Shown here: piece by piece, positions 14,601-23,808 of the stretch
Layout: every line of letters starts with the position of its first letter
How positions within the stretch are numbered: position 1 is the first letter of the stretch
Assembly: GCA_941918925.1 (NCBI GenBank)
Contig: OW799233.1
Coordinates: 120,554,333 to 120,618,332, forward strand
Length of the DNA: 64,000 nucleotides
Direction: 5' to 3'
Source: Phyto melanocephala
Taxonomy: Eukaryota; Arthropoda; Insecta; Diptera; Rhinophoridae
The notes under the pieces: model-generated
What the model saw: only the letters and a program-made list of their open reading frames with translations
Database searches by the model: none
What the model was told of the DNA's origin: nothing
Made by a program: the position numbers and the translations under genes

Positions 14601-16285
14601 AAGTGGGACATCTCATATAAAAATCATGCCTTTCTGAAGCAGGTTGGGAAAGGAGAGTACATTTGTCTCTCCCTTACAAACCTGCTTCCGGGTATGCAGT
14701 AATTTTTGCTGGGATGTTGCAAGCAAAACAAATACTTCTTATTTACATCTAATACAAAGTTTTAAAAATTGTTGTTTTTCTTGCACCGTATATTAACAGA
14801 TAAATTACCAATAATATTTTAAAAACTAAATATTGCAAAATTAGACAACATACAACTCGTGCGATAGGTTGTGTATTGAACAATACTTACACTCTTTTAT
14901 ATTTTGTTTTCCTCTAAAAAAATAATTTTTTTATTTGTACCACTTTTCAGTTAAACGAAATAAACAAAGAAAAAAAGTACCCAGTTTTAAATTTACTCAT
15001 TTATTTGTACATCAAAATCAACAACTAAATCATAAAAGTTTCGTGCTGCTTTCATTTGGCTGTCTATCGCTCCGTCGTCTGTCCGTTCGTCCGTCCCTTG
15101 CTTATAGCGATTCCAGTCAATTTCCGTTTAATATTTTATTATTTAAAATATGTGTCCGCGATTATAAGCATGAATATTGTTTTAGTTTCAGTATTTCTTG
15201 TTTTTTCCTATTTCTCGTGCAATTTCTATGAGGTCATTTCAATTGTTTTTAATTTAAATTTATTAAATGCTACATATGTATGTGTGTGTTAAATTGAGGA
15301 TCAACTACGTAACGAGCGACCGCTTGGTTTTTGTAAATTTATATGGATTTGTCGTTTTTATTTCTTTATCTTGTTTAAACAAATATTTCGAATAAAATTT
15401 ATTAAATTTTCACAATTTTGTTTTAAATAAGGTTACAAAATTAGCACAGAATAGTTTTAGTTTTAGCACAGATTTTCGTTGTAGTTAAAATATATTTTTT
15501 GTTGTAAAATAATAATATAAAAAAAATAAAATTAAAAAAGCATCAATCAGAATTGGGGTAAAATTTTAAGCTGTTAAAAAAGTTGTCAAGTTTTGGTAGT
15601 GTTCGACTATGGAAAACTTAAAAAAAGTTTTTAGTTTCTATTCTTCGAATTTAGAATAGAATACAAAAATACTGAAATTATTATACTTCTTTTCTTTGTT
15701 CAAATGGTTATTACTTTTTCCAGACAAATTTACGTTATAGTTATTATTTTAAATATTTTTTTTTTCTTTTCGAAAACAAAAAACAATTAATTTATTTACT
15801 TCTTCCTTTTTTAACCTCTCTAATTCCCCACCCAACCTTTTAAACATTTATAATATGTTTATGTAAATGTGTGAATGTTTTTATGGACTCGATGATGCAA
15901 AAAAAGTCTATATACTTTGCTTTCTTCTCCTGCGCGTAGATATCCATCGGGTAATAACAACAATACTCCAGAAACAATCACCATTATACGTCCACCCATT
16001 CATCTAAGTACAGGTTGTGTACGTAAATGCAGTAGTTTGCCGAATTTGCGTGATGGCACATGCGAGCAAATGAATTCAAGTCAAACTCTGACACATACTC
16101 AACAACAGACGCCACAAAAACAGCATCAGCAGCAATTGAATGTTTCAACAGCTATAACCACGTCACATATAGAACAAAATTTACAACAAACGAAATCGCG
16201 CAATTTACTACCCATGTGCCAGATACCGATATCATGTAATTCCGTAGCCGCTTCGATAGAAGAAAGATTAAATGTTTTAAGCTTG

Positions 16286-16317
<32 letters not shown>

Positions 16318-19300
16318 CCATAATCATATAAGACATTCAAAGCACAGATGTTGTTGTGGTGGTGGTATTAGCGGTGTCGGAACGAGTGGTAGCAACGTGA
16401 GCAATCATTCGAATGCCTCAATGGGAAGTAATAATGGTTCAGGTACCATTACTTGTCATAATTCGAATAAGGCTCATCATATTACGGGCTCCACATCTTC
16501 GGGTTCTTCGAACCCGCCCGCGTTTAATCTAGTCAAATTGTTTATTAAACAAAAGAGCGCAAATTGTTCTTTAGAAGATCAGCCAAGCGCTCATACATGT
16601 ATGGATATTTCTTCGGGATGTTGGCCTTCGAGTGATGCGAACAACTCAAGTTCCAGTTCATCGCTTGAACAACGTTTGCGTAAGAAGAGTATGAATGATT
16701 CGGGCAAAGGATCAGCTTTAAGTAGACATGACGAAGAGGCTGATACTATAACATCCACATTCCATATGGATGCTTTGGCTTCTACACCTAAAAGGCAACA
16801 CCAAGACCGCTCCTCTGTTTTCTACGAGGAGAATCAAAGTTCTAGTTCGACGGGTTCACTGACAGCTACAAATTCTCCTGCCCATAGACGTAGAAGTATG
16901 CCTCTACGTAATCCCGCTCTTAACCAATTGGCTTTGCAGCTTAACGGTGGTAACAACAATTTATCGGCTAGTCTCCTATCTTCGGATAATACCTCAGAAC
17001 AATTGACTCAGGTGCAGCTATCTGGCGGCGAACAGGAGACTTTTTCCTCCAGTTCGACTAAGGTGGCTGAGCGTAATAAACAGCGAAGGTCTCGTGATGC
17101 GTCTAGACCTATTTCAAATGCTTCATCATCTGAGATGATTACCCGATCTATGCAAACTTCCTGTGGTTCCTTAAGTACCCGTAGTAGTCTAAGTGATCGT
17201 TTCCGTTTTGTGCCACCCTCATTTTTAGAAAAACTTAATAATTTGGGCGAGGAAAATCAAGCGCCTATCTATGTCATCTATCCCAACTACGCATTACCAG
17301 ATTTGGGCTTTGTTAAGACTACAGCTACACCAGACGTGATCTTCTCACCCTTCAATTATAGAATAAATATGGCTGAAAACACATCGACATCTTCATCTTG
17401 TGCTTCTATTAAGAAACGTTTCAGTCTTATGTTGGGCAGTGACGAAGATGAAATTCTAAAGACAATGGATTACAAACATGTGATCGATTGGCAATCATTA
17501 GCTACTTTATTGCCCGGTGACTATAGACGTAGATTAAAACACATTCCAGAAGTGAATGGCATTTTAAGTCATTTGGAAAGAGAACTGACACAAAAACCTC
17601 TTTTTTGTCTAACACCGCCCGTTAGACGGAATCGCACACATATTTGTGACTGCAATCAATATTTTCAACGCGGTGAAGTTCAGACAGCAGCCGAGGGAGG
17701 ATCTTCAAGTTCGGGATCTAGTCAACAACCTTCGTCTGGTTACAGAGGCTCTTCAACGTTGCTTACTGATTCGGAATTTGAAAATGCCAACAATAGCGCT
17801 AATGTTAGCGGAGATAACCTCAAGCAGATGTATGTCTACCAATACGAACAACATCGTATGGATTCGGGTGTGGAAATGAGCCCCAAGGTACAATCTACAC
17901 CCATACCTATGCCGCGCGGTATATTGCGCAAAAGTTCTTCGGCTGTGAGAAGCAAACGTAACTCAATGGTTGAACAAGACTCAAAGCTGACTAAACTGGA
18001 GAAGAGACGATCTCTCCAAGAGCCTCCCTACAACTACCATGTTGGATCGGCCGAAGAACTGGCCGAGGTATTCGAAGAGGAAACCTCAGAAACGTACGCC
18101 ACACCGCAATCACGAACTGAAAGATTATCCCGTAAAGATTTGGATGCTCGAGCGAGGGCGGAAAACTTTTTATCTTCTTTGCCACGCAATGAATTGAAAT
18201 ATTATGCCGAAATAGCTGCAATATTAGAGTCTTCCGAACAACAGGTTCAGTATGATGCAGCTGCCCTAAAAAAGGAAGTGTCACGAGCACTGAGCCAACA
18301 GAAAAAGGTGTCATTTAATGACAAAGATGAGGCTGACAGCACACAAAACAATTTGGCCCATTTGCCTGCTGAAACCCGGCAAAGATTTTCAACACCACCA
18401 AATTCACCAAATATTTCGATGGCTACCACCGCCACAGTTTCTACGACGACTACTACACTACGGCAACCAGCCACTACAACTGCACATCATGTAGCTACCA
18501 GGCGTTGTTCTAAACGTGATGAATTAGAAAAGCAAAAATTGGAAAGCAATCGCTTTAAACGTTTGCAAATTCAATGGGAGCTGATGAGCAAAGACTCGAG
18601 CATGCTAAAAGAATTGGCTCAAGCGGAACAAACAAAGAGTGGAGGTTCTACTCCAACATCAACTGTAGCAGCTGCTAACGCCGCTGCAGCCTCAGCTCAG
18701 AAGTCTCGTATACCTCGTCCCGTCAGCTATCCAGCTGGAAAGTAAGTAAAACTTTCTAATTTTCATATAATATATAATGGATTTATGTAGATATGGGATA
18801 TTTGTAGTTAGTTTATTATTAAATTTATTTACTTTTTAATATTCTTTTATTAGAAAAAAATATTTATTTTTATTAAAATTTTTTGTTTTTTTTTTAAATT
18901 TATTTCTTTATATATTTACCCGCACATCATCTACCCTCTTCTTGCTTAACTGTCATCAAAATTTTATTTTGGATTAACAATTACATTTTTACCCCACCAT
19001 TTTCATCATGGTTTTATTTTTGCATGTTTTTTTTTGTTTTCTTTTACGAAACCAACCCCACCAAATATTCATATTATGTACATACATATATAGAAGAACA
19101 ACAATGACTGAAACACCTCATAAAAATATTATTAACCCAAATAACATTATTACAAAAATACCTAAACCTTCATGTGCTATTTCTCCACAACTTGCTAGAA
19201 TAACAAATCAAATAGATCCCACAAAAGCAACAAGATCACCAAGCCGTTTACAGCCACCGAAACGTTATAGTATGACATCAGCTGCTGCAATACCATCTCC

Positions 19301-22300
19301 TATAACAACACCAACATCATCTGCAGGTATTACAACCAGAGCTCGAACACCAAACAGTCGGGTGGCAGTAACTGCACCGAATACACCCAAAAAACGAGTG
19401 CAATCACCAAGGTGAGTTGAATGGGCTCCTTTTATTTTTATTGTATTGAATTTAAAACAGGTTTAACGTTTATAAGATGCAAATGTATTCAAGTTTAAGT
19501 CTACTATGATGTTATTGAAGCACAAAACCAAATGCTATAGTTTACTAATTTTATAAATATGAAATCAGTATAAACGAACGTTTTCGATTAAAGCGTAAAT
19601 TAAAAAACGAGTAAAAATTTAACCTGATAAAATGAAACGACAAGAAAATGAACAAACAACTTTTGAATAATTTTTGGGAAAAAAATTAATTTTATAACAA
19701 AATTTTAACAAAATAAAATTGTCGAGACATATTTGTGTCAGCGCACAGAGGAGTATTTGACCTGAAAAGCTGGTCAAAAAGGCAAAACTGAATTTTAAGA
19801 AATCGTAAAAACTAAGTACGCAGCTCGACAGACAACAATATTTTACATTATATTGTAAACTTTTAAGACTTTTAGTTGCGATTTGTAGCTCTGAGACCCT
19901 GCTAAAGTCAGGAAAGTTAAGAAAACTATACGAGATTTAAAAGTTTTTTTCGGTTTCTGGATGTTTATATACAATTTTTTTTCCGGCCAAACGAATAAAG
20001 GTTTAACAATGATTTTTTTTTCGCTGAAAGGTTTGATCAAAAGTTATTTAAAAAAGTAAAAAAAAATTAAAATATGTTGAATATTCATGTTGAAACAATT
20101 CGTTCAAAAGTAAAAAAAAAAAAATACACTTTTTTTTTGCAAAAAAAGAAAAACAACAGGTTTTTAAAAGTGAGGTTAGCATCTCTACGAATTATGTTTG
20201 ATACCACAATAAAATTTGGAATCTCTAATTTTAGAAACACGATTTTTTTAAGTTTTTATATTTCTTTTATTTTTGCTTATCAGACACTTTTTCTTATACA
20301 TTTGTATCGTCATAAACTTTTATGTATTTTGAATTGTTGATTTTAACTGTTATTCACATCACTTTTAACACTTTACAATGTTAATACCTGTCTATAATTA
20401 TAAATTTGAAAAATTCTGTATTATCGATAATAGTTATAAGCGAATGTCCCACACATCCCAAGAAAAGATATTTTTATATACCTACCTGCTCTACAAAATA
20501 TTATTTGTTAAAAAAAATAAATATACGTACCTAATAAGAATAATTATTAAAAGCATTAATCACAATAATATGTTTACAAAAAATAAATACAGGTACATAA
20601 AAATTTATGGGCACCCAGGTATCAGGCTACCATCCAATTAACGCATAAGAGCATGCGCTTGAAAATACTTATAAAGGGTTATTGCACACAATATTTATCA
20701 AAACCGTTTTGTAACTTCGAGAGTTACCGTGGAACAAGTTTACACCAGATTACAGCTATTCCAAATAGTGATAAAATCTAATGCTGAAACCATTGACGAG
20801 AAATTGGATTTTTTGGTCAGAAAAATTAAGCGAAATTTCAAAATGTCAAGGGGATGGGGACATATGAGCACTGAAGATGTGTTTAAAAAATTTAAAAAAT
20901 TGTTTTAAAAGTTATTGGCTTTTGGCACAACGAAAAGAGAGCCGCTTTTTAAGCACAAACGATAAATGGCTTAAAGGAACTGTAACAATGCCAGTATTTG
21001 GCAGTTCGTCTTCAGGGCGACCACGAAAAGAATTTAATGAAGCTAGTGAAAGAACAAAGGGAGAAAAACGGAAGAAGTTCGTCACCAATTAACAACAGAG
21101 AAGGTCACATTTGCTGCATCCATGAGTCAAAGAGCAGCGGGACATAATGATGCGGCTAAATTAATAATGGATATAATGAGATCCCCAAGAAAAGCAAGAA
21201 ATCGCAAGTGATCATTAACAACTTCTGAAGTCAACCCTATGAATAAACTTTCAGCGGAAGGAGCTTTAGAACTCTTTGTAAATGCAGAGCTCACGAAAAA
21301 GCAATATGAAATTTTATACAATGCCAATAAAAATGTGTATCCATGTTACTCATTACTAAAAAATGTAAAAAAGAAATTTGTCCCAATGAAGATGCCATAA
21401 CCGTTACTGAAACATTAGCGGAAGTGAAGTTCCAAGCTCTTCTCGACCACACAGCAACACGTATACCTTGAAGAGGGTTTGTAGCAGTTTAAACCTTTAA
21501 AATCAACATTTGTTAATTGAGTTTTACTATTTATACCGTCTTTTATTCCTTAGAAATGTGGCTTTTGAAAAAAATCTTAAAAATTTAAACTTTTTGGTTC
21601 TTTAATTTTTTTTATTGCATTTTGAAAACAAAAAATTTGACGAATTTTGCAGGAAAATTTGTTTTTTTCGCCATTAACTTTTTATTAACTCCGAAAAAGT
21701 AATAGATAGAAAAGAAATGTGTTTGGTTAGTTTAAGCAGAATTTTCCGGTGCATCTTCTGATCCTCCTGCTATTAAAATCGGAGAACCTGTTTTCAAGTT
21801 ATGACAAAATATATTTGGCAACCCAACGATTTAGGGGGTGAAATATGCCACGCCTTTAAAAGAAAATCCTCACGTTCTAGAGAAAAACGGAAAACAGATT
21901 TGAATTAATTGCATCAAAATTCATATAGTCCACATACTTTTATTTCTAGGAGAAACAAAAATTTTTTTTGTTGCGCAGTGTACTTTTGTTACGCAGTGTA
22001 ATTTTTTCAAAATCTGCTACTAGATTTCTTATATCATACTACACCTAAAACTATTAAAAAACTACAACTTTTAATTCAAAAAACACGTTTAATAATTTTG
22101 GCCAGCTTTTCAGGGCAAATACTCCTCTGTGCAGCGATTAAAATTAAAGTTGTAGGGCCGTATTCATAAAAAAAATATTTTTGGTTTATTGAAGGCTTAT
22201 TTGATAAATTTCTCTACAACATCTGTCAAATAAGCCTTGATTAAGCTAAAATATTTTTTATGAATACGGCCCGTAATATTTCGGTTTCGAAAAATGTATT

Positions 22301-23808
22301 TAAAAATATTTTTATGGCATTTAAAGGACGATTTTTTAATATATTTATATTCTAAATTAATTAACCGAGACGAGTAACAGAACCTCTGGCGGGAATCGAG
22401 CCCTCAACAACCAGACTAAGCATACTTCTGTTAAGTCTATGGGGACATCTGTTTGGAGGAGTAAATTTATCTTTTATTTATATTTTAATACTCTTTTATT
22501 ATAAATTTATCCACTTTTTCCGGAAACCCTTCCATAAAATATTTTATAGCTGCTTCCTTTTTCTTTTTAAACAAGGTGATTTACTTGCGCTTAAAATAAG
22601 GCAAGTCTTGGGATATCTTTCCAGTGCCCTGTAAATAATTTTTTACAAGAGCCCAATTGGGTGTTGCCAAATCAGAAAAGAAATATGAAGGAATTTTGTG
22701 CTGTTTTAAAAAAAGTAAAAACCATTTTTGTATATACTCCGCAATATATGTTTCTGTGTTTATTTATGCCTGATGACACAAATGATTGGCTGCTTTTGCC
22801 ACAACTGCAAATGTAACACAAAAATTGGTTGTTTTTTTTTTTTTGTTCAGCATTGCATTTGAAAACTACACGCTGATAAAATTCTTGACCCGAAGTTGTA
22901 ATAACTCTACCACAAATTTTATGATCCATCACACAGCAGGTGATTTTTTTTTTTTTTTTTGATCCTATTTTTTTCGCTTGTTGCATTTTGGAACTTTCTA
23001 AACTTTATACGACTTCAATCAACCCAGCATTAGGTTTTGCTCTGCGCACAAAAGAATAAGACCATTAAATTTTAGGGGCTGCTTTTCTAATACAAATGTT
23101 TAGTGTTCTTCGAAAGATTTGTTTGTTTTCTTTAGCCTTACAAATATCTGTCAGACCTTTTTTTCTTCTTATTCAAGGTTTCCTTTCAATGCTTAAGTCT
23201 TCCTTTTATTGTTTAAAACTGTGTGACGATGAACCTTCAGATCTTTTGGTATTATTTAAAAAAATCCATATTGAATTTTTTGAAAAGCTTAAATTGTTTT
23301 TGCACATACTTTTTTCCGCTGTACATTTTGACCGAAATAATAGTTTAAAATTTAAATTAGAAAAGATTAAGATCTGATAAATTTTTAAAGAATAACGTTA
23401 TTAAAAAATAATAATCTATTGGACTATGGATACGTTTTGGAAGGAAATGTGTATTGAATTTTTGACTCCTGGTGGCAAATAACGGCATTCGAACTTAATC
23501 GACAGTTTAAAATTATTATTCTTTTGGTATAGAGATTTAAAGCACTTCGAATTCAAGAGAAATTGCGATCATGATCGAATACCGTAATTTTGCCCCCCTG
23601 GTTTAGGAATTTGCTTTGACATACTTTCTGTCAACAGAAAACCTTTTTTAAATAGATACAATCTATATATAATTTCCTACAAATTACTTTTATGGGAATA
23701 AAATTCTCCCGAACAAACTTTATAATAATCGATAACAATGTAATTGACTACAACTCTCTAACTCTTTTTTTTTTGTTTCTTTACAGAACAATTCCCCGGG
23801 TGCGATAA
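2055..23808 (+). CDS. Six-exon gene for a ~1,875-aa Q/N/S-rich protein with a C-terminal SxIP motif (whole gene)
   Basis: I joined six exons: 2055-2697, 12093-13760, 13822-13996, 15940-18741, 19094-19411 and 23787-23808. Every junction is GT-AG and keeps frame (phases 1, 1, 2, 2, 2), giving 5,628 nt, or 1,875 residues plus stop. The product is largely low-complexity: Gln/Asn-rich at the N-terminus, Ser/Thr/Gln-rich in the middle, basic and Ser/Pro-rich at the C-terminus. Three non-repetitive blocks look folded or conserved: about residues 584-675 (ending near LLSQLPSYCKSL), about 1250-1405 (FRFVPPSFLEKL to HICDCNQYF), and a charged, helix-prone block around 1560-1610. SRIP (1751-1754) and TKIP (1783-1786) in a basic Pro/Ser context match EB1-binding SxIP motifs, suggesting microtubule plus-end association (inference). 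No signal peptide or membrane segment is apparent. I do not recognise the orthologue. ATG at 2055 is preferred over 2004 and 2031 because it sits in CAAAATG. Confidence 0.85.
3311..3446. mobile_element. Short MITE, GGGCCG termini (Harbinger-like)
   Basis: A near-perfect inverted repeat of about 22 bp (GGGCCGAATTACGGCATTCG and its reverse complement) bounds about 131 bp at 3313-3443. CCTG/CCTGG lies at both outer edges, consistent with a short 3-bp (CTG) target duplication. A degenerate relative is at 23468-23602 and a half copy near 26690. GGGCC termini and a 3-bp duplication suggest PIF/Harbinger; this is inference. Confidence 0.75.
3834..4560 (-). mobile_element. INE-1/DINE-1-like element, degenerate subfamily B copy
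   Basis: Begins with the reversed 3' end of the family: a hairpin with ATTCGGC and a diverged GCTGAAT arm, followed by ATAATACCCTTCACAATCATG. It then matches the longer subfamily seen at 33004-34012, including the recurring ATGCCATCTTGGATTTTACA and GACGCCATCTTTG segments. The right boundary is approximate. The ORFs at 3682-4093 fall inside it and are not genes. Confidence 0.6.
4607..5388 (-). mobile_element. INE-1/DINE-1-like element, near-complete copy
   Basis: Runs from ACAAGTAACAGTGCTATATT with the hairpin ATTCGGC-CGT-GCCGAAT, through an A/T homopolymer tract and a cluster of GACGGACA repeats (about 5221-5250), to the INE-1-type core (CTTTATGGGGTCGGAAA) and the terminal GGTGAAGGGTATAAA. 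Orientation is called from the hairpin end, which is the Helitron-type 3' end. A further decayed core fragment continues at 5389-5550. Confidence 0.8.
5389..7081. other. Intronic AT-rich DNA, no gene seen
   Basis: A decayed INE-1-like fragment occupies 5389-5550. The rest is AT-rich with TACATACATA-type microsatellite stretches around 6400-6480. The short ORFs (5953-6174, 6595-6780) are hydrophobic AT-rich translations without recognisable features. Confidence 0.4.
7082..7586 (-). mobile_element. Short non-autonomous Helitron, copy 1
   Basis: On the minus strand it begins TCTATAAATATAAAAGTG (5' TC end at 7585-7586) and ends CTAG at 7082-7085, with A on one side and T on the other. These are the hallmarks of canonical Helitrons. 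Before the CTAG is the same GCGTTGCTACGCC-type end as the copies at 41791-42525 and 46637-47774. It holds about 2.5 internal repeats of a ~118-bp unit (GGGCGTGGCCCCGCCCAC...). An AC microsatellite lies near its 5' end (7542-7561). The helicase remnant found in the other two copies is deleted. Confidence 0.8.
7587..10374. other. Intronic AT-rich DNA, no gene seen
   Basis: Contains an AAT microsatellite (about 7635-7660) and a motif resembling TAGCGTGCGTCAC recurring near 8300, 8480 and 8636, which suggests an old unrecognised repeat. The 65-aa ORF at 8741-8938 has no recognisable features. Confidence 0.4.
10375..10824 (-). mobile_element. INE-1-like element, truncated copy
   Basis: Starts with ACAAGTAAGAGTGCTATATT and the family hairpin, passes through the A/T tract and GGCTCAGCTGGGATTCGATG, and is cut off after GTGAAAA, where the next copy begins directly. 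The core and the GGGTATA end are missing. Confidence 0.8.
10825..11415 (-). mobile_element. INE-1-like element, truncated copy joined head-to-tail to the previous one
   Basis: Begins ACAAGTAGGAGCGCTATATT immediately where the copy at 10375 stops, and continues to ATACCTTACCCGGGTTCAAC, lacking the core and the GGGTATA end. The direct junction suggests insertion of one copy into another, or tandem growth. Confidence 0.8.
11416..12092. other. 3' part of intron 1
   Basis: AT-rich DNA without features until the pyrimidine-rich acceptor tract at 12071-12092. Confidence 0.5.
12093..13760 (+). CDS. Exon 2 of the large gene
   Basis: Encodes residues of about 215-770. The acceptor is TATCATTGCAG|GACAAAAAT; the frame is open from the acceptor through the internal ATG at 12113, so that ATG is not the start. 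The first half is Asn/Gln/Ser/Thr-rich. A Gly run lies near 13100-13130. A less repetitive, acidic and helix-prone block follows at about 13200-13450 (DNSDYQWFLDYGYRDG, then GLGDLIYEDLANNLDANLAE and LLSQLPSYCKSL). The end is acidic (SVDSLDMDAYPDDGDIILT). The donor TATG|GTGAGT is strong and leaves phase 1. Confidence 0.85.
13822..13996 (+). CDS. Exon 3 of the large gene
   Basis: A short exon of about 58 residues after a 61-bp intron. The acceptor is ATATTTCTAG|AACCAAACG; the G left by exon 2 plus AA gives Glu, so the protein reads SFYEPNEIALKNKQNF. It ends at CAAAG|GTAACA in phase 2. The preserved frame and tiny intron make this join very likely. Confidence 0.85.
14291..14713. mobile_element. 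MITE with CCCAGCAAAAATT termini, in intron 3
   Basis: A 13-bp perfect inverted repeat, CCCAGCAAAAATT, bounds 423 bp. The subterminal ACCGGTAAGCAG (left) and reversed ACCCGGAAGCAG (right) extend the symmetry. AT lies at both outer edges. Internal CTTACAAACCTGCTTC and CTTACGAGGATGCAGG motifs recur in a degenerate relative at about 35141-35460. No coding capacity is seen. Superfamily not determined. Confidence 0.7.
14714..15939. other. 3' part of intron 3, no gene seen
   Basis: AT-rich. The overlapping ORFs at 14935-15292 lack recognisable features. The segment ends in the acceptor TGCGCGTAG at 15939. Confidence 0.5.
15940..18741 (+). CDS. Exon 4 of the large gene (main coding exon)
   Basis: Encodes about residues 829-1763. 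The acceptor is GCGCGTAG|ATATCC; AG from exon 3 plus A gives Arg, so the open frame upstream of 15940 is intron. Features in order: a poly-Gln run near 16287-16316; Gly/Ser-rich linkers; Ser-rich segments with basic patches (RRRSMPLRN, NKQRRSRD) that look like kinase targets; a non-repetitive central block (FRFVPPSFLEKLNNLGEE, VIYPNYALPDLGF, KRFSLMLGSDEDE, VIDWQSLATLLPGDYRRRL, then two Cys at HICDCNQYF); GILRKSSSAVRSKRNS; a charged helix-prone block (ARAENFLSSLPRNELKYYAE); KKVSFNDKDEADS, which resembles a KVSF protein phosphatase 1 docking motif; and QKSRIPRPVSYPAGK with SxIP. The donor is GGAAA|GTAAGT in phase 2. Confidence 0.9.
19094..19411 (+). CDS. Exon 5 of the large gene
   Basis: Encodes about 106 basic, Ser/Thr/Pro-rich residues with many SP/TP sites (ATRSPSRLQPPKR, RARTPNSRV, APNTPKKRVQSPR). 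The acceptor ACATATATAG|AAGAAC completes a Lys codon with exon 4. Upstream codons from 19008 in the same frame are intronic. A TKIP tetrapeptide at 1783-1786 is a second SxIP-like candidate. The composition resembles microtubule-binding tails. The donor is CCAAG|GTGAGT. Confidence 0.85.
19744..22131 (+). mobile_element. Transib-type DNA transposon, degenerate (2.4 kb), in intron 5
   Basis: Ends carry a ~36-bp terminal inverted repeat with two mismatches, starting CACAGAGGAGTATTTG at 19744 and ending with its reverse complement at 22131. The exact 5-bp duplication CAGCG flanks both ends (19739-19743 and 22132-22136). CAC-starting termini and a GC-rich 5-bp target duplication are the Transib/RAG signature. 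Plus-strand relics of one protein occur in shifting frames: TVEQVYTRLQLFQ (about 20730), SSSSGRPRKEFNEASERTK (about 21003-21060), NDAAKLIMDIMRSP (about 21145-21190), and ALELFVNAELTKKQYEILY to AEVKFQALLDHTATRIP (about 21265-21471). From memory these resemble the part of Transib-like insect proteins ahead of the DDE core. No DDE core remains, so the copy is non-autonomous. Confidence 0.75.
22155..22272. mobile_element. Short MITE, GGGCCGTATTCAT termini
   Basis: An inverted repeat GGGCCGTATTCATAAAAAA and its complement bound 118 bp. GTA lies at both outer edges (22152-22154 and 22273-22275), consistent with a 3-bp target duplication. Interior segments (TTTATTGAAGGCTTATTTGA) recur as relics near 3570-3640. 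A Harbinger-like affinity is inference. Confidence 0.7.
23468..23602. mobile_element. Second, diverged copy of the GGGCCG MITE
   Basis: Shares AACGGCATTCGA and ATCGAATACCGTAATTTTGC ends and the internal GGTATAGAGATT with the copy at 3311-3446. CCTGG again lies at both edges. The arms have diverged, so it is older or from another subfamily. Confidence 0.65.
23787..23808 (+). CDS. Exon 6 of the large gene, last coding bases
   Basis: The acceptor TTTCTTTACAG|AACAATTCC follows a strong pyrimidine tract (23761-23786). AG from exon 5 plus A gives Arg, and the frame reads RTIPRVR then TAA at 23806-23808. The 4.4-kb intron 5 between exons 5 and 6 holds the Transib and MITE copies. The small size lowers certainty, but phase, acceptor quality and the immediate stop fit. 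Confidence 0.7.

Noticed and set aside
15917..15939. Upstream extension of the 942-aa ORF
   Set aside because: It has no ATG, and the GCGCGTAG acceptor and phase match with exon 3 place the exon start at 15940.
17646..18474. Other-frame and antisense ORFs within exon 4
   Set aside because: They overlap the coherent main frame and have no features of their own.
20074..20641. ORFs of 87-88 aa inside the Transib element
   Set aside because: They are AT-rich translations with no relation to the decayed transposase frames further right.
22375..22470. tRNA-like sequence on the minus strand (GGCTCGATTCCCGCC resembles a T-arm/B box)
   Set aside because: I could not fold an acceptor stem or a matching D- and anticodon arm, and no A box fits at normal spacing. 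At most it is a tRNA-derived relic.
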